A DNA stretch of 21,029 bases from Pelargonium cotyledonis (GCA_036897625.1 JAYMTA010001236.1:1-21029); one strand, 5' to 3'. Numbered from the stretch's first letter, positions 1 to 9,987 are shown. A program made the numbers and translations. The notes: generated by a model not told the origin, from the letters alone.

Positions 1-116
1 ACAAAAGGCAGAAAACCTCTCCCGTTCTACAACAACCATACTAATCCTCAGTCGAGCGTAAGACCAAAAAGGCGGCAAAACTCTTCCTACCAAGTTTTAA
101 TTAACGCAACTGCATT

Positions 117-192
117 TCCTGGAACTCGAATTCGAAATCTCAGGTTAAGCTGGAACAACCATTTACCAGTTGACTCGCGCGCTTGTTGGTAC
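117..192 (-). repeat. Degenerate tRNA-derived SINE head (tentative)
   Basis: Read on the minus strand, this stretch resembles the internal promoter of RNA polymerase III. A box-A-like string (GAGTCAACTGGTAAATGG) is followed about 30 nt later by a box-B-like string (ATTTCGAATTCGAGTTCC). That order and spacing are typical of tRNA-related heads of plant SINEs. It does not fold into an intact tRNA by eye, and I cannot define the SINE body or its flanking duplication, so this is a fossil fragment at best. Confidence 0.3.
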
Positions 193-596
193 ATAAATCT
201 TTTAATTTGTTTTAAATTTATTAAAATTTTAATTTACTCCACAAAATAATTTTAAAAAATTAATATAAAAATATTTATCTGAAAAAACAAAAACAAAAAC
301 TCAAACTCCAGATCTATATCTGTATGTCGGTTTTGTGGTTGAATATTTGGTGGCCATTAATAATATTGAAGCACTACTATGTATAGTGTGAAAACGAGTG
401 AAGCTTCTATTTGTAGCTATCACTCTTTTTTCTTCACATTCTGTTACTTAATTAGTTCCAATATTAATGGAATCTAACATCATTGCTGACGTATGTGTCC
501 ACCAATCATGGTACAATCTGCCAGAGGGGCAGGGTCCTTCAATTTCCTCGAACCCAACCGACCTAATCCCGAGTTATTCGATCTCAAGAAATAAGA

Positions 597-1131
597 GTCG
601 TTTAGTTGCAGCAATCAATTTTTCATTTTTCGTTTTCATATTTTCGTTTTTAGTTTTCCGCTCTTTATGAAGAACTTGGAGAATTTAGAAAATATGTTTA
701 GTTTTAATATTTTTTTCGTTTTTTCTTATTTCGAATCTAAATTAAATTAATGTAAAAAGATAATAATTTTATATTGTTAAAATAGAAATATTTATGCATT
801 ATAGATTGCAGAAAGATGAGCTTTCTGCTTTGAAAAACAAAAAAAAAATCATTTTCAAACTATTTTGGAAAACTATAAAACAATTTTCTAGTTTCTAGTT
901 TCTAGTTTCATGTTTTTTAAATAAAAAAACTACGTAACTAAACAAGTGTTTTACTTTTACTAAAAACAATTTTCTAAAAAACTGAAAAAACACTTCATAA
1001 CTAAACAAAGTTAGGCTAGGTACTTTTAGAAATATTTTAGGTTGTTTTTGGAAGGTTTTGTGTGAATCTCCATATCTACTAGTCAACCAAATTTCATGGA
1101 TTTTCTTATTGCTTTTCTGAGCAACCAAACA
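597..1131. mobile_element. Possible hAT-type MITE (inverted ends, AT-rich interior)
   Basis: The left edge reads CGTTTAGTTGCAG and the right edge reads GAGCAACCAAACA, which are near-complements and resemble terminal inverted repeats of non-autonomous hAT elements. The interior is very AT-rich, with runs of GTTTAGTT and AACTAAAC in both orientations and a short tandem TTTCTAG repeat near 885-909. No transposase reading frame is present. Target-site duplications were not identified, so the exact borders are uncertain. Confidence 0.3.
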
Positions 1132-2160
1132 ATATCCATCAGTCAAGAACCACAAAAAATAAGCCAACCCGTCTACTATACTATCACTACTAGATAGTGC
1201 CTTCCCACTTGCACTTGCCAACTACATTTTTGCTTCTTCTTTTTACGTATTAACCATCAATTTTTTGAAAGGCCCGCACTATTAGTGGTTTGATAACTTT
1301 AAGTTTTTTTTAACACATTCAAACTAATCTTATTCGAGATTTAGTAACAGTTAAATCTCCTCACTTCTCTTTATGAATGTGTTGAGTGGCAATCGAATGC
1401 AAACGCTCTTCCCACTCACGCAGCCTGTGTTGCCAAATGCGGCATAACCCGTGGTTACATTTTTGCTTTTACATGCCATCTTTTATGAGGTTTATGGGCT
1501 AAGTAATGACACAACTTATCTAAAGTGTGAGAGCCAACTATTAGTGTTCAATTGCTTATCAACATCTCTTTCCTCTCCAAGTCAAAACCTTCCTTCACCA
1601 CCTTCCACATCTTTATTTGTTTCACACCCATTTTTCATTGTCCACCACCAATTCTTGTGTTCACACCACGAACACTACACATTCATCACAATATGGGACC
1701 ACAACACTACATAACATTTTCTCTCCAAAACCTTAAAAAGGAGCTTTGCATTTTGTTGCTCCATCAACCATGTGAAGTGGGAACATGCATGTAATCTAAT
1801 TATTTCTACTGATTTAGACTTCTTTACGTGCAAGTTGACATAAGTAACAGACTAACACGTTTAAATAATTAATTTTAAAATTACACAACTTGATATAAGT
1901 TGAAAATACGAGTATCAGTACACAAAATACACAACCTGAATAAATTAAATAAGTTAATCAACACAAGCTAGTGTAAACTAAACTAAACTAAACTCGATTC
2001 TATTTATATTAGTAGGGGTGTAAAAGTAAACAATTCAACTCCAATCTCAATGAAACCTAACACATAAGTTCAAATCACTATGTCTTAAAAAATAAGTGAC
2101 CACAAATATCACATGTGCCCCAAAAAATTTCTCATGAGTAAAGGACACTACTATTGAATC
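1132..2160. other. Intergenic upstream region of GDSL gene A, no gene seen
   Basis: I find no coding region here. Open frames of 80-87 codons near 1451-1794 are low-complexity and match no family I recognise. The stretch is AT-rich and probably contains the distal promoter of the GDSL gene that starts at 2249. Confidence 0.5.
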
Positions 2161-2167
2161 CTAGGCC

Positions 2168-2175
2168 TATAAATA
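2168..2175 (+). promoter_or_regulatory. TATA box of GDSL gene A
   Basis: TATAAATA lies 81 nt upstream of the start codon at 2249. The same octamer precedes the other two GDSL genes and the orphan promoter copy at 5170. A transcription start near 2200 would give a leader of about 50 nt. Confidence 0.7.
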
Positions 2176-2248
2176 CATAAACCAAGAGGAATCAAACACT
2201 AAACAACAAAATTAGAGCTCAATTGGACCAAGAAACACAAAACCATTC

Positions 2249-4152
2249 ATGGCAACTCCAACTTCTTATTCTTCTTCCATCTCCATCTTCTTCTTCATTG
2301 TCACTCTATTTTTGACTTCACTCACCTCCCATGGCCACTCCACTCCCAAAACCCTAACCCATAAGGCCTTGTTTGTCTTTGGAGACTCACTTTTCGACCC
2401 CGGAAACAACCAATACCTCTCCAACTCCACCCTCAACCGTCCGGCCACCACCTTGCCCTACGGCGAAACCTACTTCAAACACCCCACCGGGCGGCTCTCT
2501 GACGGCCGGATTGTCCCCGACTTCATCGGTAAGTACATTAAGGCTGCGTTTGGATTAGAATCAAACTTTTTTGTCGTGAAAATGGCTCAGTAACGAGAAT
2601 CTCATTTTCATTTACATTCTTGATTTTTTTACCTCGGTCCAAACGCTACTTGTGTCTCTTCTGGTAGCGTTTGGACCAGAATCAGACTTTTGGTCGTGAA
2701 AATGGCTCCGAAACGAGAAGCTCATTCTCAGTTCCATTCTTGATTATTGTTACAACTTCAAAAATTTTAATCCAAACGGTACCTCAGTCTTTTCTGATTC
2801 TCTAACATCAATTTCAATTTGTCTAATTGGATTCGAATGTGCAGCCCAATTCGCCAAATTGCCAATTCTTGGACCTTACTTGGAGCCAGGAGCTCATGAT
2901 TTCAGAAATGGCACCAATTTTGCTTCAGCTGGAGCTGGTGTTCTTGATGAAACACATCCTGGAACTGTGAGCATCATTTTACTCTGTTTTCTCCTCTGTT
3001 TCTTGATTTTCTTGCTCTGTTTTTTTTACTCTGTTTCTTGATTTTCAGATAAGCCTGAGGACACAGCTGAGCCACTTCAAGGATGTCAAGAAAATGCTAG
3101 CAAAGAAAATGGGTAGTGAAGAAACTGAGAAGCTGTTGAGGAGATCTGTTTACTTGTTCAGCATTGGAGGGAATGATTATTTCAGCTATTTCTCATCTAA
3201 CCCTAGTGCCACCCAAAACGACAAGAGACAATATGTTGCTACTGTCGTTTCCAACTTAACAAATGTCCTTAGGGTAAGCTATTTTTATCGTTATTTTATT
3301 CATAATAACGGTTTTTTTTTACGTGCACAAAAAGTTTGCAAAGCTTTAAGTGAAATAAGAAAAGATAAAAATTGAAGGATATTATTGAATGTCACATCAG
3401 TTCACATGAAAATACACATGTCTTACTTTGAATAAGAATTATTTGACTTGAAACCAATAACAATATAATACATCACAAAAAAAGTCAATTTTCGTGTTTG
3501 GTCAAGCTTATCATTGACCAACCTTGAATCTGGTTGGACAAACTCGCACTCACCGGTACATTTTCAATGTCAAATCCGCATCCAACCCTTCTTTTAGTTT
3601 GACTTTGGATTATGCCTTTTCAACCTGAAACCCGAATCTCCATCTCCTTTACCGTCATAGTACCCCTGTTTCTTGAATTTCACATTACCATTTCTTTTGC
3701 AGGAATTGTACGCAATGGGAGGAAGGAAAATTGCATTCCAAAATGCAGGGGCATTGGGTTGCTTACCCGGGAGCATAGCATCGAATCAGAACAAAAAAGG
3801 CGGTAGCGTCTGCGAGGAAGGCCTGTCTTCCCTGGCCAGACTTCACAACATGGCTCTAGCCAGAGCCATGAAAAAGATGGCTACACACTTGCCAGGATTC
3901 AAGCATGCCATATTTGACTACTACCACTCAATTGAGGACAGGGTCTTGAACCCTACAAAATATGGGTTCAAGAAAGGGACAGTTGCTTGCTACTCACAGG
4001 GCAAAGGAGGGTCCAATCCTGGTGACTATGTGTGGTTCGATGGGGCTCACACTACTGAGAAGGCTAATTTTCAGCTGGCTCGGCTGTTGTGGAGTGGTGC
4101 ACCAAATGTGACTGGACCTTACAGTATGATGCAACTATTTGGAGACCATTAG
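2249..4152 (+). CDS. GDSL esterase/lipase, gene A (4 exons, 358 aa)
   Basis: Predicted secreted SGNH-fold hydrolase acting on lipid or other ester bonds; the substrate is unknown. Exons: 2249-2528, 2845-2966, 3049-3273, 3703-4152, all GT-AG. A hydrophobic signal peptide spans about residues 8-27. Visible motifs are block I FVFGDSLFDPGNN (nucleophile Ser47), block II NFASAGAG (residues 118-125), block III IGGNDYF (Asn176) and block V DGAH (Asp322, His325). Length is normal for plant GDSL lipases (350-380 aa). The best family match by memory is the GLIP group, some members of which act in defence. It differs from its two neighbours in two ways: the intron they have after the KxG codon in the last third is absent, and the Cys-rich loop (ACCGSG...CGG...LC) is reduced by about 17 residues to VACYSQGKGGSNPGDY. 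The catalytic residues remain, so it is probably active, perhaps with altered specificity. Confidence 0.9.
2543..2650. mobile_element. Small TIR element, copy 1, in intron 1 of gene A
   Basis: The unit starts GCTGCGTTTGGA and ends TCCAAACGCTAC, which are inverted complements, with about 85 nt between. It is about 75-80% identical by eye to the adjacent unit at 2662-2783. No coding capacity. This resembles a very short MITE; the superfamily cannot be settled without target-site duplications. Confidence 0.5.
2662..2783. mobile_element. Small TIR element, copy 2, in intron 1 of gene A
   Basis: The unit starts TGGTAGCGTTTGGACC and ends AATCCAAACGGTACC, giving near-perfect inverted ends (GGTAGCGTTTGGA against GGTACCGTTTGGA when complemented). 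It shares GTCGTGAAAATGGCTC, AACGAGAA, CTCATT and CATTCTTGATT with copy 1. The two copies lie head to tail in the same intron, about 12 nt apart. Confidence 0.5.
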
Positions 4153-4550
4153 ATTGTTAGTTCATAGCTAATAGTTTTCATGTTTCTTGGTTTTGTTGTA
4201 TACTTTTATTAAGAAATACAGTTCAGTGTACGAGAGTTTGTGACAGTGTTGTGTGTGCTTACGTTGAGACCATACATTTAGCTCGGAATTTATGTATACT
4301 TTTGCCGTTTCGGCGTAGTACAATAATAACTCTGGTTTCTTTTGGCTTGTATATATGTGTAGCACCAAATGTGATAGTAGCTTATGGTGGGGCCAATTTT
4401 TATTTTATTTATTTTATTTTTCATTCTATTTTATTTTTTTTATAAACAATAAGTACTTTCATTCAAAATAAGAAATACAATTACAAAGTACTAGTGTGTG
4501 GAACATTAGAGATGGAACATTATGGGTACGAATGTATGGAACATTCGTGT
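4153..4550. other. 3' flank of gene A, T-rich, no gene
   Basis: This contains the 3' untranslated region of gene A. A T/A simple-sequence tract (repeats of TATTTTATTT) lies at about 4395-4443. No clean AATAAA signal was found on the + strand; AATAAT near 4322 is a weak candidate. Confidence 0.5.
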
Positions 4551-4620
4551 CAAATTTTCAACCAAAATCACAAGTTGATAGAAACTCATGTCTTTGTCCT
4601 AAAATATCACTATCATATGA

Positions 4621-4640
4621 TGACATAGGCGATGATGTCA
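4621..4640 (+). promoter_or_regulatory. as-1-like element, copy 1 (decayed)
   Basis: TGACATAGGCGATGATGTCA is the counterpart of the element at 5816 and differs by one C-to-T change inside the TGACG core, which breaks that core. The change is of the type expected from decay of a methylated CpG. Confidence 0.5.
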
Positions 4641-5169
4641 TCCACCAACAGCTTAGCCGCGTTTTGGTATTGGAATGAGATTGATTTTTTTTTATCAGTA
4701 AACATACAAACATAAAAGCTCGAATTTGAGATTTTGAGAACCAAGTGAAATCAACCACTTACCATGCACATATATATTGACATTGAACTCTATAATAGTT
4801 CGATTTAAGACATTTTTTTCTTCAAATATTTGTTTTTAGATTTACGTTTCAAATTAAATAGGTTATGCTATTTATTTAGACCCATACATATTTACCTAAA
4901 CTATTTAATTTTTGACCACTAGCTTGTGCACCAATCAATAGGACAAGTCGTGTGGGGCTTGAGCTTATGTTTCTTTCACTCCACAAAATCAATAAAAAGA
5001 GAAAAAGAAAAAAAAAGTTGTACCAAATTAAAGACCTTATCATCGTCATAAAGCTTGAAAATAAATGACACTTTTTCTTCGAAAGTGAGAATGATGTGAA
5101 CACTTCAAGAAACATTTATTTTTGGACCGACGAATCGAAAATTTAAAAAACCTAAGTCCATCTTAGCAC

Positions 5170-5177
5170 TATAAATA
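5170..5177 (+). promoter_or_regulatory. Orphan TATA box
   Basis: TATAAATA followed by CACAAAG, in the same context as the box of gene B (CACTATAAATACACAAAG in both). No start codon with a recognisable coding exon follows before the second copy of the duplication. Confidence 0.55.
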
Positions 5178-5189
5178 CACAAAGTAAAC

Positions 5190-5745
5190 ACTATTAATTA
5201 CACATAGAGATCAATTAAATAAAACAGATTACAGAATAAGAAATTGCATAAATTGTTCCTCCAACACACGAGAATAGATGTTACACAAATATTTTCAGCG
5301 TCTAATTTCAAGCTATCTACAATTGTACTTCGATGACTTCATGTGTTTTTATTGTCTTAAAATATGTATTTCGCTTTATGTTTGAAAAAAATAAGAAAAG
5401 AAAACGACTCGTTCTACTTCTATTAATTGTATTAGTCGCTCGTATGCTCATATGTACACCAATTTCCAAACCATTCTAATTGGTTGCTCGTGTTTAGTTA
5501 GAACTTTAACACTTTACGACAATGTGGAGACATACGGGCCAAGTTTGAACCAAATCGTGCTAGTTTTGGGTTGTCAGATCAACTATGCCCGCGGTAATGG
5601 ACCTGTTACCATGGGCGAGGAGGCAAATCCCTATAGAGCGTCTCGTTTTTCTGCGTTTGACGTGACAACAACTTCAAATAAAACTCGAATTATTTTGTAT
5701 AGCCAATAAAATGGAAGCTATTCCAAGTATTTGTAACAGTCACTT
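5190..5745. other. Spacer between the two promoter copies, no recognised gene
   Basis: I see no GDSL exon remnant here. An 85-codon open frame at 5452-5709 matches no family I know. A GC-richer patch contains an imperfect hairpin at 5587-5616, with arms GCCCGCGGTAA and TTACCATGGGC around an 8-nt loop. Confidence 0.45.
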
Positions 5746-5815
5746 CAACACAAACACTTTAAAAACTCATCTCTTTGTCGAAAAAAAAAAACAGTAAAAT
5801 TCCATTATCGTACGA

Positions 5816-5835
5816 TGACATAGGCGATGACGTCA
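5816..5835 (+). promoter_or_regulatory. as-1/TGA-bZIP-like element, copy 2
   Basis: TGACATAGGCGATGACGTCA has two TGAC half-sites 12 bp apart, the spacing of the classical as-1 element (TGACGTAAGGGATGACGCAC), with 15 of 20 positions matching. The second half-site is a full palindromic TGACGTCA inside the 12-bp palindrome GATGACGTCATC (5826-5837). Elements of this type bind TGA-class bZIP factors and respond to salicylic acid and oxidative or xenobiotic stress. It lies about 690 bp upstream of the TATA box of gene B, which is distal. Confidence 0.5.
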
Positions 5836-6501
5836 TCTGTCGACAGCTTAGCCGTGTTTTTGCTTTTGTGGCGCATAATTCGCTGCCGGTGCTTGCGTCA
5901 TGATTAAGACGGGACCCACACAAATTATTTTATGTTTCACAAGTCAATTACATTGGTCAACTTAACTAAATTGATGCAATTTATAAATTGCTACGGTATA
6001 GTATTAGATAAAAAAAAAATCGTTTCTAAAGGTGGTGATTCGAGTTTTGAGTCTGGGACATGGTTCGGATTTCATATTCAAAAATATGGATTTGATTATG
6101 GTATTTTGGAAATGAATTTAACTCATAAGGTGGTTGAGCTCTTTCGTTAATCAGTCTATAATAAAAAAAATCTAATACAAAAAGTCATCGATAAAATACA
6201 TTAATTTATGTTTACAGAAGTTGGCGTATTACACCTTCAAAACTCATATACTATCGATGAATCATCATTTTACCTAAAATTAAATAGGTTGCTCTATTTA
6301 TTTAGACCCATACACATTTCCTCCAGCAATTTAATTTTCGACCACTAGCATGTGCTCCAATCAATAGGACAAGTCGTGTGGGGCTTGAGCTAATGAACCC
6401 TTTTTCTAAGAAAGTGATAGACACAATATGAACGCATAAAGCAACATTATTTTTGGACCGACGTATCAAAAATACCATAAAACCTAAGTCCACATTTGCA
6501 C

Positions 6502-6509
6502 TATAAATA
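6502..6509 (+). promoter_or_regulatory. TATA box of GDSL gene B
   Basis: TATAAATA lies 86 nt upstream of the start codon at 6588, within the duplicated promoter block. Confidence 0.7.
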
Positions 6510-6587
6510 CACAAAGATATGGCCTCAAGAACCCAACAAAAACAAGAAAATTGAGAAACAGAGAAGAGAGTTGTGGAAGAGAAAGCT

Positions 6588-8526
6588 ATGGCATTGATTT
6601 GTAATAAGCTCTTGTGTGTAACGTTGCTGTTTTGTGTTTTTGTTGACAATTTTAGCGGATGCTATGGTTCGGTGTCGGGGAAAAAATATTTGTTCGTGTT
6701 CGGAGACTCTTTGTTCGACGCCGGAAACAACCAGTACATGGCCAACAGTACTAGGATGGCGACCTCGTACTATCCTTACGGGATGAACTTTCACAACCGC
6801 TCCACCGGAAGAGTCTCCGACGGCCTCATTGTGCCCGATTTGATCGGTAAATGTTTTCGTTTTCTTGCCTTTCAATGTTCGAAAAATGGTTTGATAGGAT
6901 TTTGCTTTAGTTTTGTTCACAACTTGATGTAGACGTAACGTTCAGGTTAAACTTTTAATTTATTTAAAAATGAGAATCGAAAATAAAAGTAAACAACATT
7001 TTCATTGTTTATAGCGTTTGGGTCCCACAACTAGCACACCGAAGCAATGAAGCTTTGACTAGGGTGGGACCGGATAGAGTCGAAAGAGAGAAATTAGTTA
7101 AAACTCAACCTAACACAAAGCATAACTTCATTTCGAAAACGAGAGTTACAAGCGTTCTCGTAAATGCACGCCACTTCACTGATAGCAGTCTGTAATTGTT
7201 TATTGGTCCATTATAACCCATTTTTTCGAGTTTTACCTCCACTTTCACACATATAATCGACAACTGTTTAATATGCTTTACGTATATTTTACGTGCATGA
7301 TCAATTCACCGCGTATGCCGATACTAACACTTTTTTATGCAATGCAATGCAGCCAAATATGCAAATTTGGAATTTGTTCCACCATATTTGCAACCAGGAG
7401 CTAAATTTACAAATGGTGCATGTTTTGCTTCAGCTGGATCTGGTGTTCTTGAAAACCATCCTGGAGTGGTACCTACTTTTCCACCATTTTTTTGTGTCAA
7501 TGTATTGAAAATTAAGACAAAACATTATAGTATTGTATTTAATATATGTGAAACCCTAATGTTTGACTTGCAGATGAACATGAAAACTCAGCTAAGCAAT
7601 TTCAAGAAATTGGTTGGAGATTATAAAGCAGATCTAGGAGATGAAGAAACAGAGAATATGCTAAAAAGATCTGTTTTCTTGGCCAGCATGGGAGGCAATG
7701 ACTATTTCATGTATGATATGATGAACCCTAATGCTAGTGTTGACCAATTGTTGCAATGTCAAAGGATGGTTATTGGGAATTTGACAAATGGGCTTAAGGT
7801 AAAATTTATCGATAGAGCTGACAGTTCGGATTTCGAGTTTTCTCGCATCTGTTTTTTTCGAGTTTGGGTTGGAGAAACCTGTTTCGGTCTGACAGAGGTT
7901 CTGATCGATTTGATTCGATTTGCAGGAAGTGTACGCGGTAGGAGGAAGAAAATTCGCATTCCAAAATGTTGGACCGTTGGGTTGCACGCCAACAATAAGG
8001 GCATTTCACCCGGAACTAAAGGGAGGTTGTGCCAAAGAATTTTTATTACATGCACAACTTCACAACAAAGCCCTAGCTAATGCACTCAAGAAGCTCTCCC
8101 GGAAGCTCCCCGGATTCAAATACTCGATTTTCGACTACTATCATGCACTCGGGGACAAAATTATTCATCCTACAAAACACGGTATTTGTTTACAAATATA
8201 ACTATTCGTAGTTACCAAAAAACTTGTTTAAATTGTTATATTGTTTAAGGTTTTCGTGCTGAGTACGTTGTGATGATCATCAATTAGGATTTAAGGAAGG
8301 ACAGAGTGCCTGTTGTGGAAGCGGAAATTACAATGCAATGGGATGCGGTGGAGGAGATACTGGAACTACGTCGTATAAATTGTGCAAATATGCGAGCGAA
8401 TATGTGTTTTTTGATGGGGGTCATACCACTCAACACGCGAACGAACAGTTAGCTGAGTTACTCTGGAGTGGGGGGCTAAATGTTACGGCACCTTACAATG
8501 TGAAACAATTATTTGAACTCGATTGA
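6588..8526 (+). CDS. GDSL esterase/lipase, gene B (5 exons, 364 aa)
   Basis: Predicted secreted SGNH hydrolase. Exons: 6588-6846, 7353-7468, 7574-7798, 7926-8181, 8288-8526, all GT-AG; the intron phases match gene C. The first ATG is 6588; the open frame extends upstream only through a GTG. The signal peptide is about residues 1-24. Motifs: FVFGDSLFDAGNN (nucleophile Ser41), CFASAGSG (block II), MGGNDYF (Asn167) and DGGH (Asp328, His331). The Cys-rich loop ACCGSG...CGGG...KLC is complete, unlike in gene A. Exon 3 is 225 nt, exactly as in gene A, which supports A and B as close duplicates (both have NQY after block I and GGHTT or GAHTT at block V). It is transcribed from the second copy of a duplicated promoter with an as-1-like site. 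The substrate is unknown; a role in defence or lipid signalling is inference. Confidence 0.92.
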
Positions 8527-8709
8527 TATTGAATATTTCTTGCCATATACGAAGGGGCATAGTAAAATAATATACAAATAATATTAGTTATATTTTATTC
8601 GTAATTATCGGCTCTAACTAGCTAGTTGACGATATGTTGAGAATTTGGAGATTCGCTATTTTGGCGAAATTAAGGTTATGCATAGACAGTGTGATTGATT
8701 GACTATTAT

Positions 8710-8715
8710 AATAAA
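8710..8715 (+). terminator. Candidate polyadenylation signal, gene B
   Basis: AATAAA lies 184 nt downstream of the stop codon of gene B, in an AT-rich 3' flank. Plant signals are loose, so nearby AATAAT strings are alternatives. Confidence 0.4.
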
Positions 8716-8966
8716 ATATATGCTTATTTTACTTTTTTCCAAACTTTGTACGTGACAATACATATTTCTCGATTTTGCTCTATACCGGGTCATCAGAAGT
8801 TGACAATACAAATTTCAGATCGCGGGTTTATCATAACAAAAGTACTGCCAGGTTTATCATACGGGTCGGATTTTAGGTACCGTTGTGTGAATGATGGTGC
8901 ATGGTCCTGCATATGTTCAAAGTGGTGCTAAAATTTTCATTTGAAATCTCAGGCAGATTATTTATT

Positions 8967-9110
8967 AGCCCACAAATGGCCCAAAATGTAGATATTAGCA
9001 TATGGGCTCTACTAGTATGAGCTAAAGCCCATGTGTAGCCCATTTAGGTCCTTATTGGGCTTTAGATGAATAGACCATGTGTAAGTAATGTCCTAATAAT
9101 TGTTTGGGCT
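8967..9110. promoter_or_regulatory. Cluster of seven TGGGC(C/T)-type motifs
   Basis: AGCCCA or TGGGCT occurs at 8967, 9003, 9026, 9037, 9056 and 9105, and TGGCCCA at 8977, on both strands within 144 bp. TGGGCC/T hexamers are site II elements bound by TCP factors in promoters of growth genes. No gene start lies close by, so this may be repeat-derived DNA instead. Confidence 0.3.
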
Positions 9111-9985
9111 TTTGGACCAAACTCTATAGGTCACTAGAAATTATTTTGTGTGATTTTGAAAGATATTTTAATTAAAAATTCTACAATGGGTGAAAATAAA
9201 TCTAAAATGGAAATAAAATCATTATATGATCCAAATATAATCATTATACGTCTACTTGGGATATTTTTCAAGTAAAGAATATGCCAAAACAGACCATATA
9301 TTATATTTAAAGTTTCACACCACAGATTTTACTTTTTCTATGGTTTTTAAATTAAATATATTTTTTTAAATAAAGTTTGAGATTCCTCACGTTTTTTTAA
9401 TTTAAATTTTAATCATTGCATTGTAGCCGTCCATGTGAGGAATGTTAACACCACAAACATTTAAACAAGCTAATATTAATATTGAGATGATTCATTTGTC
9501 AATTTAAAATGTATTATGTTTTTTTTTTTCGGTACAAAAGTGTTCATAGATTTTAATTTTGATTTAAAATGTACTTAAATATTTTCAATTTCGAGATATT
9601 GTTGAGTCGCTACTCAAATCGTTTGAATTATAAATTAGTAAAATCAACAAATTAACTATTATACATAAATGAATGAACATTATTATCTCTAAACAAATAA
9701 TTTACAATTTCACTCTCAACTTTAATAAATATCACACAAAAATATTTAAACATAATATTGTAAAAACTATTGTTAATTAATTTATTTTAAACTGAATGAT
9801 TAGGCTTCAAAAAAAGAACTAAATGATTAAAGTTATAGATTATATAATGAAAAGAAAAAAAAAAAGAAATTTCTTTAGCTTTTTATCCTAATAAAATATA
9901 ATTTCAAATGATTTTTTGTGTGGCAACTTGATCCACATCAATTATTAGAACATTCTGTAACGGGAAGTTTTTATTTATATATTTA
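9111..9985. other. AT-rich intergenic DNA, nothing recognised
   Basis: There are long A/T runs, no coding frame and no RNA gene that I can identify. Confidence 0.5.
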
Positions 9986-9987
9986 TT

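Larger units (their letters stand above)
4560..5185 (+). repeat. Promoter-region duplication, copy 1 (orphan)
   Basis: Three sub-blocks recur in the same order about 1.2-1.4 kb downstream. They are the as-1-like block (4585-4670, compare 5778-5862), the CCAAT block (4851-4966, compare 6281-6392) and the TATA block (5118-5185, compare 6449-6516). The CCAAT blocks share an exact 34-nt core from CCAATCAATAGG to GGCTTGAGCT. The spacing between sub-blocks differs between copies, so both have since gained or lost sequence. No gene follows this copy. Confidence 0.8.
5750..6516 (+). repeat. Promoter-region duplication, copy 2 (promoter of gene B)
   Basis: This is the second copy of the block at 4560-5185. 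It includes the intact as-1-like element, a CCAATCAATAGG stretch at 6357-6368 and the TATA region at 6502. It ends about 70 nt before the start codon of gene B, so it is the working copy. Confidence 0.8.

Noticed and set aside
467-670. 67-codon frame in the left flank
   Set aside because: No family resemblance; its second half is T-rich low-complexity sequence at the edge of a likely MITE.
6573-6587. An upstream extension of gene B from a GTG
   Set aside because: Nuclear plant genes start at ATG; 6588 is the first ATG and begins a good signal peptide.
4876-6649. Two minus-strand frames sharing the peptide SSPTRLVLLIGA (4876-5115 and 6302-6649)
   Set aside because: The match follows from the duplicated promoter DNA in between; the frames overlap the promoter and first exon of gene B and resemble no known protein.
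8695-8931. 78-codon frame downstream of gene B
   Set aside because: No recognisable domain; it lies in the 3' flank with a candidate polyadenylation signal inside it.
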